Positions 22,691 to 33,186 of a stretch of 63,119 nt of DNA are shown piece after piece. The notes below the pieces were generated by a model. The model searched no databases. It worked only from the letters and a program-made list of their open reading frames with translations, and was not told the DNA's origin. The DNA is taken from NCBI RefSeq assembly GCF_016429285.1, contig NZ_JAELUI010000008.1:1-63119 (forward strand), given 5' to 3'. The stretch comes from Ralstonia sp. ASV6. Its GTDB lineage: Bacteria; Pseudomonadota; Gammaproteobacteria; Burkholderiales; Burkholderiaceae. A program made the translations under genes and the position numbers. Every line of letters starts with the position of its first letter. Position 1 is the stretch's first letter.

Positions 22691-23557
22691 TTACTTGAAG
22701 ACGACGGTCTTGTGGCCGTTGAGCAGGATGCGATGCTCGGCATGCCACTTCACGGCGCGAGCGAGCGCCACGCATTCCACGTCGCGGCCAACGGCGGTGA
22801 GCTGCTCCGGGTCCATGCTGTGGTCCACGCGCTCGATCTCCTGCTCGATGATCGGACCTTCGTCCAGATCGGCTGTCACATAGTGGGCCGTCGCGCCGAT
22901 TAGCTTCACGCCGCGCTCATGTGCCTGGTAGTACGGCTTGGCGCCCTTGAAGCTCGGCAGGAACGAGTGGTGGATGTTGATGGCACGGCCTTCCAGCTTG
23001 CGGCACAGGTCGTCCGAGAGGATCTGCATGTAGCGCGCGAGCACGACCAGGTCGATCTGCTGCTCCTGGGCAATTTCCCAGATGCGGGCTTCCTGCTGGG
23101 CCTTTTGTGCGTCAGTCGCCTGCAGCAGCGGCAAGTGCATGAACGGCACGTCGTACGACGCAGCCAGTTGATAGAAATCGCGATGGTTCGAAACGATGGC
23201 GGCAATCTCGATCGGCAGTTGGCCGGCGCGGGCGCGGAACAGCAGGTCGTTCAAACAGTGGCCGATCTTCGAGACGAGAATCATCACGCGCGGCTTGATC
23301 GCGGCGTCGAACATGCCCCATTGCATCGAAAACCGTTCGCCGATAGGTGCAAAGCGGTCGCGCAGCGTCTGCAGGTCCAGCGGCTGGCCCTGCGGCACGA
23401 AATGCACGCGCATGAAGAAGCGGTTGGTGAACTCGTCGCCGTACTGGTCGGAATCGAGAATATTGCAGCCCTGCTCGAACAGCAGGCCGGACACGGCATG
23501 AACGATGCCGGGCTGGTCCGGGCAGGACAGGGTGAGGATGAAACCGGAGTGACTCAT
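22691..23557 (-). CDS. purU: Formyltetrahydrofolate deformylase
   Basis: This hydrolyses 10-formyl-tetrahydrofolate to formate and tetrahydrofolate, balancing one-carbon pools. The protein has 288 residues. An N-terminal ACT domain (FILTLSCPDQPGIVHAVSGL) is followed by the formyltransferase fold with VLARYMQILSDDLCRKLEGR, INIHHSFLPSFKGAKPY and ATAHYVTADLDEGPIIEQ, where the catalytic Asn/His/Asp region lies. It follows the Nudix gene by 8 bases and precedes dnaQ by 15, so the three are probably one transcript. Confidence 0.95.
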   Translation of the reverse strand: MSHSGFILTLSCPDQPGIVHAVSGLLFEQGCNILDSDQYGDEFTNRFFMRVHFVPQGQPLDLQTLRDRFAPIGERFSMQWGMFDAAIKPRVMILVSKIGHCLNDLLFRARAGQLPIEIAAIVSNHRDFYQLAASYDVPFMHLPLLQATDAQKAQQEARIWEIAQEQQIDLVVLARYMQILSDDLCRKLEGRAINIHHSFLPSFKGAKPYYQAHERGVKLIGATAHYVTADLDEGPIIEQEIERVDHSMDPEQLTAVGRDVECVALARAVKWHAEHRILLNGHKTVVFK

Positions 23558-23565
23558 GAAGCGTT

Positions 23566-24420
23566 TTACGTATTGTTGTCAGGCGCGAACCGTTGCAGCA
23601 CCACGGACGGAATCAAGCGCGCCAAGGCGCCAAGGGTGACGAGCGTGGCGTCCACCGTCATCGCGCAATCCGCCATGATATCAAGCGCCGCGTCAGGGCT
23701 GGCGCGCAGGTGGCCGGCGACCTCGCCGTCTTGGTTGGCAGGGGTGAAGCTTGCAGGCAGCGTCAGGTCAAAGGCAAATAGGGTCTCGTTCTGGATGCCC
23801 TCGGGCACGGCACGCAGGACGTCGATCGTGCCGCGCGGCATCAGCCCGGCTGCCAGATCGGCGCCGATGCCCGCCTCTTCCCAGCATTCTTTCTCCAGCG
23901 CGCCGCGCGCGTCGAACCCATGGCCGATGCCGCCGGCGACGAGGTTGTCCCACATACCGGGGTCGATCGGCTTGGTGTTGGCACGGCGGGCCAGCCAGAG
24001 CATCGGCCCTGCGTCACCCCCCCCCTCGATCAAGCCGTTCATGTGGGCGGCGTAGGTGCGGATGCCGAAAAAGCGTGCGGCCGCGCGTTCGATCAGCGCC
24101 AGTACAGGCGTGCCCCAGCCGGTGTTGACGACGAATTGCTCGTCGCGCCACCCGCGTACATGCCCCCCCTCGGCCAAACGCTCAATCACCTCGGCCAAGG
24201 CGGCCGTACGCTCGCCCTCGGTGGCAAGGGTGTTGCGCAAATCGACCCGCCCGGCCGACACCTCGAACCACTGCGGCCAGCGCCCAAGCAGCGCGGCGCG
24301 CTTGGCGTCCAGCCAGCCGACGCGCTGCCCTGCAACAATCCAGGGCACCAAAGCTGCAGCGTCAAAGGCGCTGCGGGCCGCCAAGCCGTCAACGACCTGA
24401 TGAACACGCGGGTCAGTCAT
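23566..24420 (-). CDS. Nudix hydrolase with N-terminal DUF4743 domain
   Basis: This 284-residue cytoplasmic protein resembles the Tnr3/DUF4743-type Nudix family. The N-terminal ~125 residues form the accessory domain (VAGQRVGWLDAKRAALLGRW). The Nudix domain includes AHMNGLIEGG, WDNLVAGGIGHGFDARGA and KECWEEAGIGADL. The box departs from consensus: the first Glu position is Phe and the usual Arg before Glu is Lys, although the EE pair and last Gly remain. Substrate is unknown, and relatives act on thiamine-phosphate-like or NDP-linked compounds. It is first gene of Nudix-purU-dnaQ. Confidence 0.82.
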   Translation of the reverse strand: MTDPRVHQVVDGLAARSAFDAAALVPWIVAGQRVGWLDAKRAALLGRWPQWFEVSAGRVDLRNTLATEGERTAALAEVIERLAEGGHVRGWRDEQFVVNTGWGTPVLALIERAAARFFGIRTYAAHMNGLIEGGGDAGPMLWLARRANTKPIDPGMWDNLVAGGIGHGFDARGALEKECWEEAGIGADLAAGLMPRGTIDVLRAVPEGIQNETLFAFDLTLPASFTPANQDGEVAGHLRASPDAALDIMADCAMTVDATLVTLGALARLIPSVVLQRFAPDNNT

Positions 24421-24535
24421 ACGATCACCGTACAAGGCAGCACGGCATTGTGCTTTCTGCGCCGTGCCCGAATGTGCTGTTCATGCGCGATAATGCAGCG
24501 TTAGTAGAAGCCATCATTAGATTGGAGAAACAAGG

Positions 24536-24925
24536 ATGGATGAAATCGACGAGCTGTCGGATCTGCCGACCCCGCGCTTTATCTGGGGGTTCGCCATTGC
24601 CGTCACACCGTCCGGCGAAGTGTCGCACGATGAATTCGAATACCTCACGCACACGCGTTCGCCGCGCTTCACGTGCCGCGTGGTGGAACTCGAAGACATG
24701 CCCGCCGCGCCGGAAGACGATGGGGATATCGACGGCCGCATCGTCCACTTCGAAAACCCCAAGCGCATGTTTTACATCACTGACTTGGGCCTGGCGCTGA
24801 TGAACTTCACGCTGTTCGACAAGGTGGACAACAAGGCCAAGCTGAAGAATGCCTGCGACGAAGCCATCGCCGACTGGCTGACCCGACGCGATTTCCTCGA
24901 TTCCGAGGAAGACGACGAGGAGTAA
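24536..24925 (+). CDS. Conserved hypothetical acidic protein
   Basis: I recognise no named family. The 129-residue protein is strongly acidic, with an EEDDEE-type tail and an acidic start (MDEIDELSDL). It has a compact alpha/beta pattern: FIWGFAIAVTPSGEVSHDEF, RMFYITDLGLALMNFTLF, then NACDEAIADWLTRRDFLD. No signal peptide or catalytic motif is visible. AACAAGGATG lies at the start. It is divergent from the Nudix gene and its stop is 5 bases from the stop of the convergent unknown gene at 24931. Confidence 0.7.
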   Translation: MDEIDELSDLPTPRFIWGFAIAVTPSGEVSHDEFEYLTHTRSPRFTCRVVELEDMPAAPEDDGDIDGRIVHFENPKRMFYITDLGLALMNFTLFDKVDNKAKLKNACDEAIADWLTRRDFLDSEEDDEE

Positions 24926-24930
24926 TCCGC

Positions 24931-25488
24931 CTAGCTTGCCTGGCCTGCGCTGTCACCGTCGAAGCGCAGGTCGGTCAAGCGCACATCGGCATAAGAGCGC
25001 CCGGCGTCGAGCAGCGCAGACACCTGCGCCTTCACGCGCTCTTTCTGCGCCCGCAACGCGCGCGGCGGCACCATCGGATCCTGTCCGCTGTGGTGCAGAT
25101 AGAGCATCTTGTAGGTGAGCTGACTCACCATCCACTGCCGCAGCACGCGGCGACGGCCTGCGTGATCGGCCTCCAACGCATCCACCTGCATCAGCAGCGC
25201 CGAGAAGGCTCGCGCCATGCTGGCGGCATCGGACTCGGCCCCGGCAATGCAACGTTCGGCCAGAGCACGCGCCTCAGCTGGCGACATGACATCAGTTTCG
25301 ACAAAACGATCTGCGGGCGGGCTGACGGTCACGCCCTGGCGTGCGAGCCGGGCCGATACGGCACTCAGGGCTTCCTGTGCGCGGCGGATGGAGGCGTCCA
25401 ATGATTCAGTGCTCGCTTGCAGCAAACCGATAGTCGACGGCTCGTTAGCCAATGGGTTGGGCGATTCGGCAAGTTTTTTCGCGTCCAT
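24931..25488 (-). CDS. Hypothetical helical protein
   Basis: I do not recognise this gene. The ATG at 25488 follows a GGAGGGG ribosome-binding site and gives 185 residues. The sequence is mostly helical and Ala/Arg-rich (EALSAVSARLARQGVTV, MARAFSALLMQVDALEADHA, RVKAQVSALLDAGRSYADV). There is no membrane segment, signal peptide or known motif. It converges with the acidic protein gene. Confidence 0.65.
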   Translation of the reverse strand: MDAKKLAESPNPLANEPSTIGLLQASTESLDASIRRAQEALSAVSARLARQGVTVSPPADRFVETDVMSPAEARALAERCIAGAESDAASMARAFSALLMQVDALEADHAGRRRVLRQWMVSQLTYKMLYLHHSGQDPMVPPRALRAQKERVKAQVSALLDAGRSYADVRLTDLRFDGDSAGQAS

Positions 25489-25760
25489 GGTCCCCTCCGG
25501 TTGCCGCCCGCAGTTAAAAATCCACCGAGGCGAAAAATCCGATTGTAAGGCGCATAGCGCACAACGCGACAAAAGATCACATTTGCGCCGACAAAATCGC
25601 ACTGGGCTGTCACAAAGCGCAATCAACCCGGCCACGCCTGTTGGCTTACATCAACGCCGCAATACTGCTCCACGGTTAAAATACGAAATTACGCGCAGCG
25701 TGTCCCCCTGCCCTGCGCCCTCTCATTTGCTGACCGCCTTTGCGCGGCAAGGAAGTCGCC

Positions 25761-26663
25761 TTGATCAAGTGGATTCTCGTTGCCCTCTACCTGGGCTCCA
25801 TCCTGTACGTGCACTTTCGCGGCAAGGTGCGCCTGAAGTTCTGGCGCCAGATGTTCGACCACTCCGCCGTTGTCGCGCCGGTCAACTGCTTCATGTATGC
25901 GTTCTCGGGCGTGCCGCAGACGGCCTATGTGCCGGTCGAACGCTTTCCGGATCTGGAAAAATTGCAGGCCGCGTGGCCACAGATTCGTGACGAAGGCCTG
26001 GCGCTGGTCAACCTTAGCAAGATCAAGGCGGCCGAGAAGAACGACGACGCAGGCTTCAACTCCTTCTTCAAGAATGGCTGGAAGCGTTTCTACCTGAAGT
26101 GGTACGAAGCGAGCCATCCGTCAGCCGAGCAGCTTTGCCCAAAGACCGTGGCACTGTTGCGTGAATTGCCCAGCGTGAAGGCTGCGATGTTTGCCGAGCT
26201 GCCGCCGGGCGGCAAGCTCAACCCGCACCGAGACCCGTTTGCCGGCTCGCTGCGCTACCACCTGGGCCTGGCCACGCCGAACGATGACCGCTGCTTTATC
26301 GAAGTCGATGGCGAGCGCCACAGCTGGCGCGACGGCGAAGGCGTGGTCTTCGACGAGACCTACCTGCACTGGGCGCAGAACGGCTCCGACAAGGATCGCC
26401 TGATCCTCTTCTGTGATATCGAACGCCCGATGAAATTCGGCTGGGCGCAGCGTATCAACAAGTGGCTCGGCCGCAAGGTGATGACGGCCGCTAGCTCGCC
26501 CAACGATGAGGGCGACCAGACCGGCGGCATCAACAAGCTGTTCCGCTATGTCTGGCTGATGGGCCAGTATCGCCGCCGCTTCAAGGCATGGAACCGTAAG
26601 GTCTACTACGTGGTGAAATTCGGTCTGATCATCGGCGTGGTTGGGCTCATCGTCTGGATCTGA
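25761..26663 (+). CDS. lpxO: Aspartyl/asparaginyl beta-hydroxylase family enzyme (LpxO-like)
   Basis: This is a Fe(II)/2-oxoglutarate dioxygenase of 300 residues. The LpxO branch 2-hydroxylates lipid A acyl chains at the inner membrane. N-terminal (IKWILVALYLGSILYVHF) and C-terminal (VVKFGLIIGVVGLIVWI) hydrophobic segments are membrane anchors. The metal motif is LNPHRDPFAGSLRYHLGL, with the distal His in FDETYLHWAQN and the 2-oxoglutarate Arg in DKDRLILFCDIERP. There is no ATG at the start. I chose the TTG at 25761, 7 bases after AAGGA. Another TTG lies at 25740. LpxO rather than another family hydroxylase is inferred from the membrane anchors. Confidence 0.8.
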   Translation: MIKWILVALYLGSILYVHFRGKVRLKFWRQMFDHSAVVAPVNCFMYAFSGVPQTAYVPVERFPDLEKLQAAWPQIRDEGLALVNLSKIKAAEKNDDAGFNSFFKNGWKRFYLKWYEASHPSAEQLCPKTVALLRELPSVKAAMFAELPPGGKLNPHRDPFAGSLRYHLGLATPNDDRCFIEVDGERHSWRDGEGVVFDETYLHWAQNGSDKDRLILFCDIERPMKFGWAQRINKWLGRKVMTAASSPNDEGDQTGGINKLFRYVWLMGQYRRRFKAWNRKVYYVVKFGLIIGVVGLIVWI

Positions 26664-26687
26664 CCTTCGGCTATTGCACCGCACCAG

Positions 26688-26711
26688 AAACCGGCCTCGC
26701 GCCGGTTTTTT
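26688..26711 (+). terminator. Intrinsic terminator after the LpxO-like gene
   Basis: AAACCGGC pairs with GCCGGTTT across CTCGC, followed by TTT and an AT-rich tail. It lies 25 bases beyond the stop. Confidence 0.88.
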
Positions 26712-26971
26712 ATTGCGCTTGCAAAACATGCAAGCGACATGGCGTTCTTTCGCTTTTACACAAACCCGTGTGAAAAAGCGCTACGTCAGCCACAAATCTC
26801 GCCTAATGTCAGGAACTGAGCGCTCAGGCGTTCATCTGATATGGCGGGCACGCCGCTTGCTGCCAGAAGATTGACACCCTTGGCCGACAAGTTCGGGGCC
26901 CACGTCAGCTCGTTACACAGGGCGCGTTTGCTCCTTTTGGCCCCCTTTCCACAACACTGAGACCGATCGCC
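26712..26971. other. Intergenic region upstream of the SYLF lipoprotein gene
   Basis: This stretch holds no gene I can support. The promoter of the downstream gene should lie here. I found no clear consensus boxes. Confidence 0.4.
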
Positions 26972-27577
26972 ATGAATAAAAACCTCATCAGCCGTCGTAC
27001 TGCCGCCACGCTTGCTGCTATCGCGTTGCTTGGCACCCAGATCGCAGCCTGTACCACCACCAGCCCGAATGCTGAGGGCTCCGACGTCATGACGTCGACC
27101 AACAAGCACGCCACCACCAACTCGCAGGCCGATTCCGTGCTCTCGCGCCTGTACACGACGGCCAATGGCTCGCGTGAACTCGTTGGGCGCGCCAAGGGCG
27201 TGCTGGTGTTCCCGTCGGTGCTCAATGCCGGCTTCGTGGTCGGCGGACAGTACGGCGAAGGCGTGCTGCGCACCGGCGGTGGCAAACCGCTGGGCTACTA
27301 CAACATCGCCTCCGCTTCGGTGGGCTTCCAGGCAGGTGCCCAGTCGCGCGCGCTCATCATCCTCTTCATGACGGACGAAGCGCTGCAGAAATTCCAGAAC
27401 AGCCAAGGTTGGACGGCCGGCGTGGACGCCACCGTGGCACTGGCCAAGATCGGTGCCAACGGCGCGATCGATACCAATACCGTGCAACAGCCGATCATCG
27501 GCTTCAACCTGACCAACGCAGGCCTGATGGCCGGCGCATCGGTCGAAGGCACGAAGATCACCAAGCAGACCAACTGA
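26972..27577 (+). CDS. SYLF/YSC84 domain lipoprotein
   Basis: This 201-residue exported protein has a basic start, a hydrophobic run and the lipobox LLGTQIAACTTTSP, so it is probably a lipoprotein. The rest is the YSC84/SYLF domain, linked elsewhere to phospholipid binding: KGVLVFPSVLNAGFVVGGQY, GEGVLRTGGGKPLGYYN, and ASVGFQAGAQSRALIILFMT. Relatives in Burkholderia and Ralstonia are small envelope lipoproteins of unsettled role. It is monocistronic, with its own terminator. Confidence 0.88.
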   Translation: MNKNLISRRTAATLAAIALLGTQIAACTTTSPNAEGSDVMTSTNKHATTNSQADSVLSRLYTTANGSRELVGRAKGVLVFPSVLNAGFVVGGQYGEGVLRTGGGKPLGYYNIASASVGFQAGAQSRALIILFMTDEALQKFQNSQGWTAGVDATVALAKIGANGAIDTNTVQQPIIGFNLTNAGLMAGASVEGTKITKQTN

Positions 27578-27601
27578 TCTACGTACACTGCCCGCTGCAA
27601 G

Positions 27602-27630
27602 AACCGCCGTCTCGTACGGCGGTTTTTTTG
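27602..27630 (+). terminator. Intrinsic terminator after the SYLF gene
   Basis: AACCGCCGT pairs with ACGGCGGTT across CTCGT and is followed by a seven-T run. It starts 25 bases past the stop. Confidence 0.9.
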
Positions 27631-27781
27631 ATAATTCCGACCCAACCCCGCCGCTTCACCGCTGGGCATAGCGGTTGCCTGCGTAAAACGCATGAGTACA
27701 TAAGAAAATACTATTTGGAATTCGCATACTGCCTCTACCAGAATGCATGAACCACATGCATGACTGGGATCAATCAGGCTG

Positions 27782-28756
27782 ATGGAACTCCGACAACTCG
27801 AAGCGTTTGCTGCCGTCATGTCGACCGGCAGCGTCACTGCGGCAGGCAAACTGCTGGGCCGTTCGCAGCCCGCCATCAGCCGGCTCATTCAAGACCTCGA
27901 AGCCGAAATCGGCTATGCCCTGTTCACGCGTGCAGGGCCGCGCGTCTCGCCCACTGAGCAGGGCTTCCTGCTCTATGAAGACGTCGAACACACGCTGATC
28001 AGCTTGCGGCAAATCCGCACGCGCGCAGAAGAGATCGCGCGCGGCGAGGCGCGCCCGCTGCGGCTGGCAGCCACTTCCGCACTGGCGGCCGGGCTGCTGC
28101 CCGCGGCGCTCGCCGATCACCCCGAGTTGGCCCAGCACGTGCAGATTCGCAGCGCCTCGCCCGAGCAGGTCGTGCATGCCGTGCTGACTGGCGCGGCAGA
28201 TCTCGGCATCAGCAGCCTGCCGTTGGAGCATCGCGGCGTGACGGTGCATTGGATTGGCGAATCGGCATGCGTGGCTGCGGTGCAGCAAAGTGACCCGCTG
28301 GCCGCCGCCTCACGCGTGACACTGTCCGATTGCGCTGGACGGCGCATCGTGACGATGCACAACCCGTATCGCCTGCGCCGTCGCCTGGATCAGGCACTCG
28401 CGCAAGCCGGCGTCACGCCAACCGAATTAATAGAAACCAACGCCTCATTCAACGCGCTGACCGCCGTGCGTGCCGGCCTGGGCGTGGCGCTGCTGGAGCC
28501 CGTCACGGCATACGGCGTGCCGATTGATGGCGTGACCGTGCGCCCAATCGATGCCGACATCCCCTTTTTCTTTGGCGTGATCACACCCGAGGCCAAGCGG
28601 CCATCAGCCGCCGTAACCGCGCTGATCGACGCCCTCTCCCGCGCTGCGCAACGACTGCTGCCTGACTGCAAGCTGCACGACCCGGCACGCCACGCCAGCA
28701 TGCTGCAAGTGCTGTACGGCGAACCCACCAACGAAACAGAAGACGCGTCCGCATGA
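27782..28756 (+). CDS. LysR-type transcriptional regulator, first gene of the ABC/flavoprotein operon
   Basis: This 324-residue regulator has the LysR helix-turn-helix at its N-terminus (MELRQLEAFAAVMSTGSVTA, then GKLLGRSQPAISRLIQDLEA) and a periplasmic-binding-like effector domain from about residue 90. Unlike most LysR genes it is not divergent. It is codirectional with, and overlaps by 4 nt, the flavoprotein gene, so it heads the 10.5-kb unit and probably autoregulates. The effector is unknown. An amino-acid or sulfur/nitrogen-source signal would be typical of such importers. Confidence 0.92.
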   Translation: MELRQLEAFAAVMSTGSVTAAGKLLGRSQPAISRLIQDLEAEIGYALFTRAGPRVSPTEQGFLLYEDVEHTLISLRQIRTRAEEIARGEARPLRLAATSALAAGLLPAALADHPELAQHVQIRSASPEQVVHAVLTGAADLGISSLPLEHRGVTVHWIGESACVAAVQQSDPLAAASRVTLSDCAGRRIVTMHNPYRLRRRLDQALAQAGVTPTELIETNASFNALTAVRAGLGVALLEPVTAYGVPIDGVTVRPIDADIPFFFGVITPEAKRPSAAVTALIDALSRAAQRLLPDCKLHDPARHASMLQVLYGEPTNETEDASA

Positions 28757-30258
28757 CCGCCGTACAACAAGACAACGCACCGCAAGCAACCGGGCCCACC
28801 GGACTGAAGGCACTGGAAGCCCGGTTGCGCCAGGACCTTGCCTGGCTGGAACTCCCCGCCAAGGCGTGGACGCTACCGCATGAACTGAACGGCCAACCCG
28901 TGCTGGACGTGGCCGTCATTGGCGGCGGCATGGCTGGCCTGGCGGCTGCAACATCGCTCAAGCATCTGGGCATCGGGGCCGTGGTGTTCGACCGCTCGCC
29001 CGTTGGCTTCGAAGGCCCGTGGGCAACCACCGCACGCATGGAAACCCTGCGCTCTCCCAAGCAGTTGACGGGCCCTGCGCTGGGCCTGCCCGCGCTGACC
29101 TTCCGCGCGTGGTTCGAGGCACAGTTCGGTACCGATGCGTGGGAAGTGCTCGACAAGATCCCGCGCCTGCAATGGATGGACTACCTGCGCTGGTACCGCC
29201 ATGTGCTGCAGATTGATGTACGCAATGAGCACCACGTGAAGGCGATTCACCCACGCAAGGATGGCGCCGTCGAACTTGTGATCGACGTGCCGGGCCAGCC
29301 AACGCAACGCGTGTACGCGCGCCGCGTGGTGCTGGCCACCGGACGCGACGGCCTGGGTGGCCCGACCGTGCCGGACTTTGCACGTCGCCTGCCGCGCCGC
29401 TGGTGGGCGCATTCGTCAGATGAGATGGACTACGGCACCTTGGCCGGCAAGCGCGTTGGCGTGATCGGCGCGGGCGCGTCGGCGATGGACTCGGCAGCGA
29501 CGGCGCTGGAAGCGGGCGCCGCGAGCGTCGATCTGCTCATCCGCCGCTCCGACCTGCCCCGCGTCAACAAGGGCAAGGGCGCCGGCAGCCCCGGGCTCGT
29601 GCACGGCCACCTGCATCTGCCCGACGCATGGAAATGGCGCATCCGTCATTACATCAACGTTGAACAGGTTCCGCCGCCGCGTGGCAGCACGCTGCGCGTG
29701 TCGCGCCACGCCAATGCACGCTTCAACCTCGGCTGCGCCATTCTGGGCGTGGACGAGCACGACGGCGTGCTGCACGTGGCCACACCTAAAGGCGTGTTCC
29801 ATCTGGACTTCCTGATCTTCTCGACAGGCTTTCGCACCGACTGGACCTCGCGCCCCGAATTCAGCCAGCTGGCGCCGCATATCCGCCAATGGCGCGACCG
29901 TTACACTCCGCGCCCCGGCGAGGAAGACACAGAGCTGAGCGACTCCCCCGATCTCGGCGCCGCATTTGAATTTCGCGAGAAGGTGCCTGGCTCGCTGCCC
30001 GGTCTGTCGCGCATACATTGCTTCTGCTATCCGGCATCCCTCACGCACGGCAGTGTGTCGGGCGACATCCCCGCCATCAGTGAAGGCGCGAAACGCTTGG
30101 CGCAAGGCATTGCAGGCCTGCTGTATCAAGAAGACATCGACGCGCATTACGCCGCCATTCAGGCCTATGCCGAGCCGGAAATTTTCGGTGATGAATGGAC
30201 GCCTGCAGCGCCGCCCGAGCCCGTGCAGAACGCACCGCGCAAGGAGGTCGCGCGATGA
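28753..30258 (+). CDS. FAD/NAD(P)-dependent oxidoreductase (flavin monooxygenase-like)
   Basis: This 501-residue cytoplasmic flavoprotein has two Rossmann motifs: the FAD-binding VAVIGGGMAGLAAATSLKHL near residue 53 and the NAD(P)-binding VGVIGAGASAMDSAATALEA near residue 236. The FMO-like core includes LIFSTGFRTDW, a family-type ATG/STG motif. The N-terminal ~45 residues are an extra helical segment (LEARLRQDLAWLELPAKAW). Its ATG overlaps the LysR stop and its stop overlaps the permease ATG. Oxidation of the imported compound is a reasonable inference from context; the substrate is unknown. Confidence 0.85.
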   Translation: MTAVQQDNAPQATGPTGLKALEARLRQDLAWLELPAKAWTLPHELNGQPVLDVAVIGGGMAGLAAATSLKHLGIGAVVFDRSPVGFEGPWATTARMETLRSPKQLTGPALGLPALTFRAWFEAQFGTDAWEVLDKIPRLQWMDYLRWYRHVLQIDVRNEHHVKAIHPRKDGAVELVIDVPGQPTQRVYARRVVLATGRDGLGGPTVPDFARRLPRRWWAHSSDEMDYGTLAGKRVGVIGAGASAMDSAATALEAGAASVDLLIRRSDLPRVNKGKGAGSPGLVHGHLHLPDAWKWRIRHYINVEQVPPPRGSTLRVSRHANARFNLGCAILGVDEHDGVLHVATPKGVFHLDFLIFSTGFRTDWTSRPEFSQLAPHIRQWRDRYTPRPGEEDTELSDSPDLGAAFEFREKVPGSLPGLSRIHCFCYPASLTHGSVSGDIPAISEGAKRLAQGIAGLLYQEDIDAHYAAIQAYAEPEIFGDEWTPAAPPEPVQNAPRKEVAR

Positions 30259-31247
30259 CGGGTTGGCTCGGTTGGCTAGTAGGACGTATCGGCCAGGCGC
30301 TGCTGGTCGTGCTGGTGATGACGGTGATCGTTTTTGTTGGACTGCACGCCATCGGCAACCCGGTCGACATCCTGATCGGTCAGGACGTGGACCAGATCGA
30401 CCGCGCACGCATCATTGCCGAACTCGGCCTGGACAAGCCGCTGTGGCAGCAGTACCTGAGCTTCCTGAACGGTGCTGTGCACGGCAACCTCGGCAAGAGC
30501 TTCGTCTATAACGAACCCGCCATCCAGCTGATCCTGCAGCGTCTGCCAGCCACGCTGGAGCTGGCGTTTGCGGCGCTCATCATCGCGGTGGTGATCGGCG
30601 TGCCACTGGGGCTGTTCGCAGGGCTGTACCCGAATCATCCGGTGTCGCGTCTGCTCATGACGGGCAGCGTGGTGGGCTTCTCGCTGCCGACCTTCTGGGT
30701 GGGCCTGATGCTCATCATGGCCTTCAGCGTAAGCCTCGGTTGGCTGCCCGCCAGCGGGCGTGGCGAGACTGCCCGCCTGTTCGGCGTCGAGTGGTCGTGG
30801 CTCACGGCCGATGGCCTGCGCCACCTGCTGTTACCCGCCATCAACTTATCGCTGTTCAAGCTCTCGCTGGTGTTGCGGCTGACTTCAGCCGGCGTGCGCG
30901 AGGTGCTGCCGATGGACTTCGTGAAGTTCGCACGCGCCAAGGGCCTGTCGCCGCTACGCGTGGTGCTGGCGCACGTGCTGCGCAATACGTTGATCCCGCT
31001 GGTGACGGTGCTCGGCCTGGAGCTGGGCTCGACCATCGCCTTTGCCGTTGTCACGGAGAGCATCTTCGCCTGGCCCGGCGCGGGCAAGCTGATTCTAGAC
31101 AGCATCAACTCGCTGGATCGCCCCGTTATCGTTTCCTACCTCATCGTTGTGGTGTGCCTGTTCGTGTCGCTCAACCTGATCGTCGACATCCTGTACCGCA
31201 TGCTGGACCCGCGCGTGCGCGCAGCAGATAACGCGGAGGCCGCATGA
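30255..31247 (+). CDS. ABC importer permease (DppB/OppB family)
   Basis: This 330-residue inner-membrane permease has an N-terminal helix (IGQALLVVLVMTVIVFVGLH), then further membrane segments. The EAA loop is around DFVKFARAKGLSPLRVVLAH, matching OppB/DppB proteins. Start at 30255 overlaps the preceding TGA and follows AAGGAGG. It overlaps its partner permease gene by 4 nt. It would form the heterodimeric channel with the DppC-type protein. Confidence 0.94.
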   Translation: MTGWLGWLVGRIGQALLVVLVMTVIVFVGLHAIGNPVDILIGQDVDQIDRARIIAELGLDKPLWQQYLSFLNGAVHGNLGKSFVYNEPAIQLILQRLPATLELAFAALIIAVVIGVPLGLFAGLYPNHPVSRLLMTGSVVGFSLPTFWVGLMLIMAFSVSLGWLPASGRGETARLFGVEWSWLTADGLRHLLLPAINLSLFKLSLVLRLTSAGVREVLPMDFVKFARAKGLSPLRVVLAHVLRNTLIPLVTVLGLELGSTIAFAVVTESIFAWPGAGKLILDSINSLDRPVIVSYLIVVVCLFVSLNLIVDILYRMLDPRVRAADNAEAA

Positions 31248-32175
31248 ACGCGTCTTCGCAAACCACAGTGGCGACTGCCGCGCCGACCGCTCCGGCGCCG
31301 CGCAAGCAGTCCCCCTGGCGGCGTGTGGCAGCGGATTTTCTCGCATCCAAATCCGCCATCTTCGGGCTGGTCGTTGTCGTGCTGTTGATCGCCGCTGCGC
31401 TGGCCGCACCGTGGATCACGCCGCAAAACCCGTATGACCTGATGCAGCTCGACGTGCTGGACTCGCGACTGCCGCCGGGTTCGCCCAACGGTCTGGGCAC
31501 GTTTACGTACTGGCTCGGCACGGACGGCCAAGGACGCGATCTTTACTCCGGCATCCTCTACGGTCTGCGCATCAGCCTGGGTGTAGGGATCGGCTCGGCA
31601 GCCGTCGCCGCCGTGATCGGCACGTTGCTCGGGCTGATTGCCGCCTACGCCGGTGGCAAGGTCGACAACTTCATCATGCGCACGGTCGATCTGCTGCTGT
31701 CGTTTCCGTCCGTGCTGGTGGCGATGATGATCCTGGCCTACCTCGGCAAGAGCATCAGCAACGTGGTGCTGACGCTGGTGCTGCTGGAGTGGGCGTACTA
31801 CGCGCGCACGGTGCGCGGGCAAGCGCTGGTCGAGCGCCGCCGCGAATACGTGGAAGCCGCACGCTCGCTCGCCCTGCCCAGCTGGCGCATTGCACTCAAG
31901 CACATCCTGCCGAACTGCCTGCCGCCGCTGATCGTCGTGGGCACGCTGCAGGTGGCGCGTGCGATCACGCTGGAAGCCACCCTCTCCTTCCTGGGCCTGG
32001 GCGTACCGATTACCGAGCCATCCCTGGGGCTCCTGATTGCCAACGGATACCAATACATGTTGTCTGGTCAGTACTGGATCAGTTTCTATCCGGGCATTGC
32101 ACTGCTGCTGGCGCTGGTCGCTATCAACCTGGTGGGCGACCGCCTACGCGAAGTGCTGAACCCGAGGACACAACG

Positions 32176-32179
<4 letters not shown>
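31244..32179 (+). CDS. ABC importer permease (DppC/OppC family)
   Basis: This 311-residue inner-membrane protein begins with an Ala/Thr-rich cytoplasmic tail, then the first helix (KSAIFGLVVVVLLIAAALA). The conserved LGTDGQGRDLYSGILYGLRI is typical of DppC/OppC. The EAA-like loop is REYVEAARSLALPSWRIALK. It pairs with the upstream permease and overlaps both neighbours by 4 nt. Confidence 0.94.
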
Positions 32180-33182
<1,003 letters not shown>

Positions 33183-33186
<4 letters not shown>

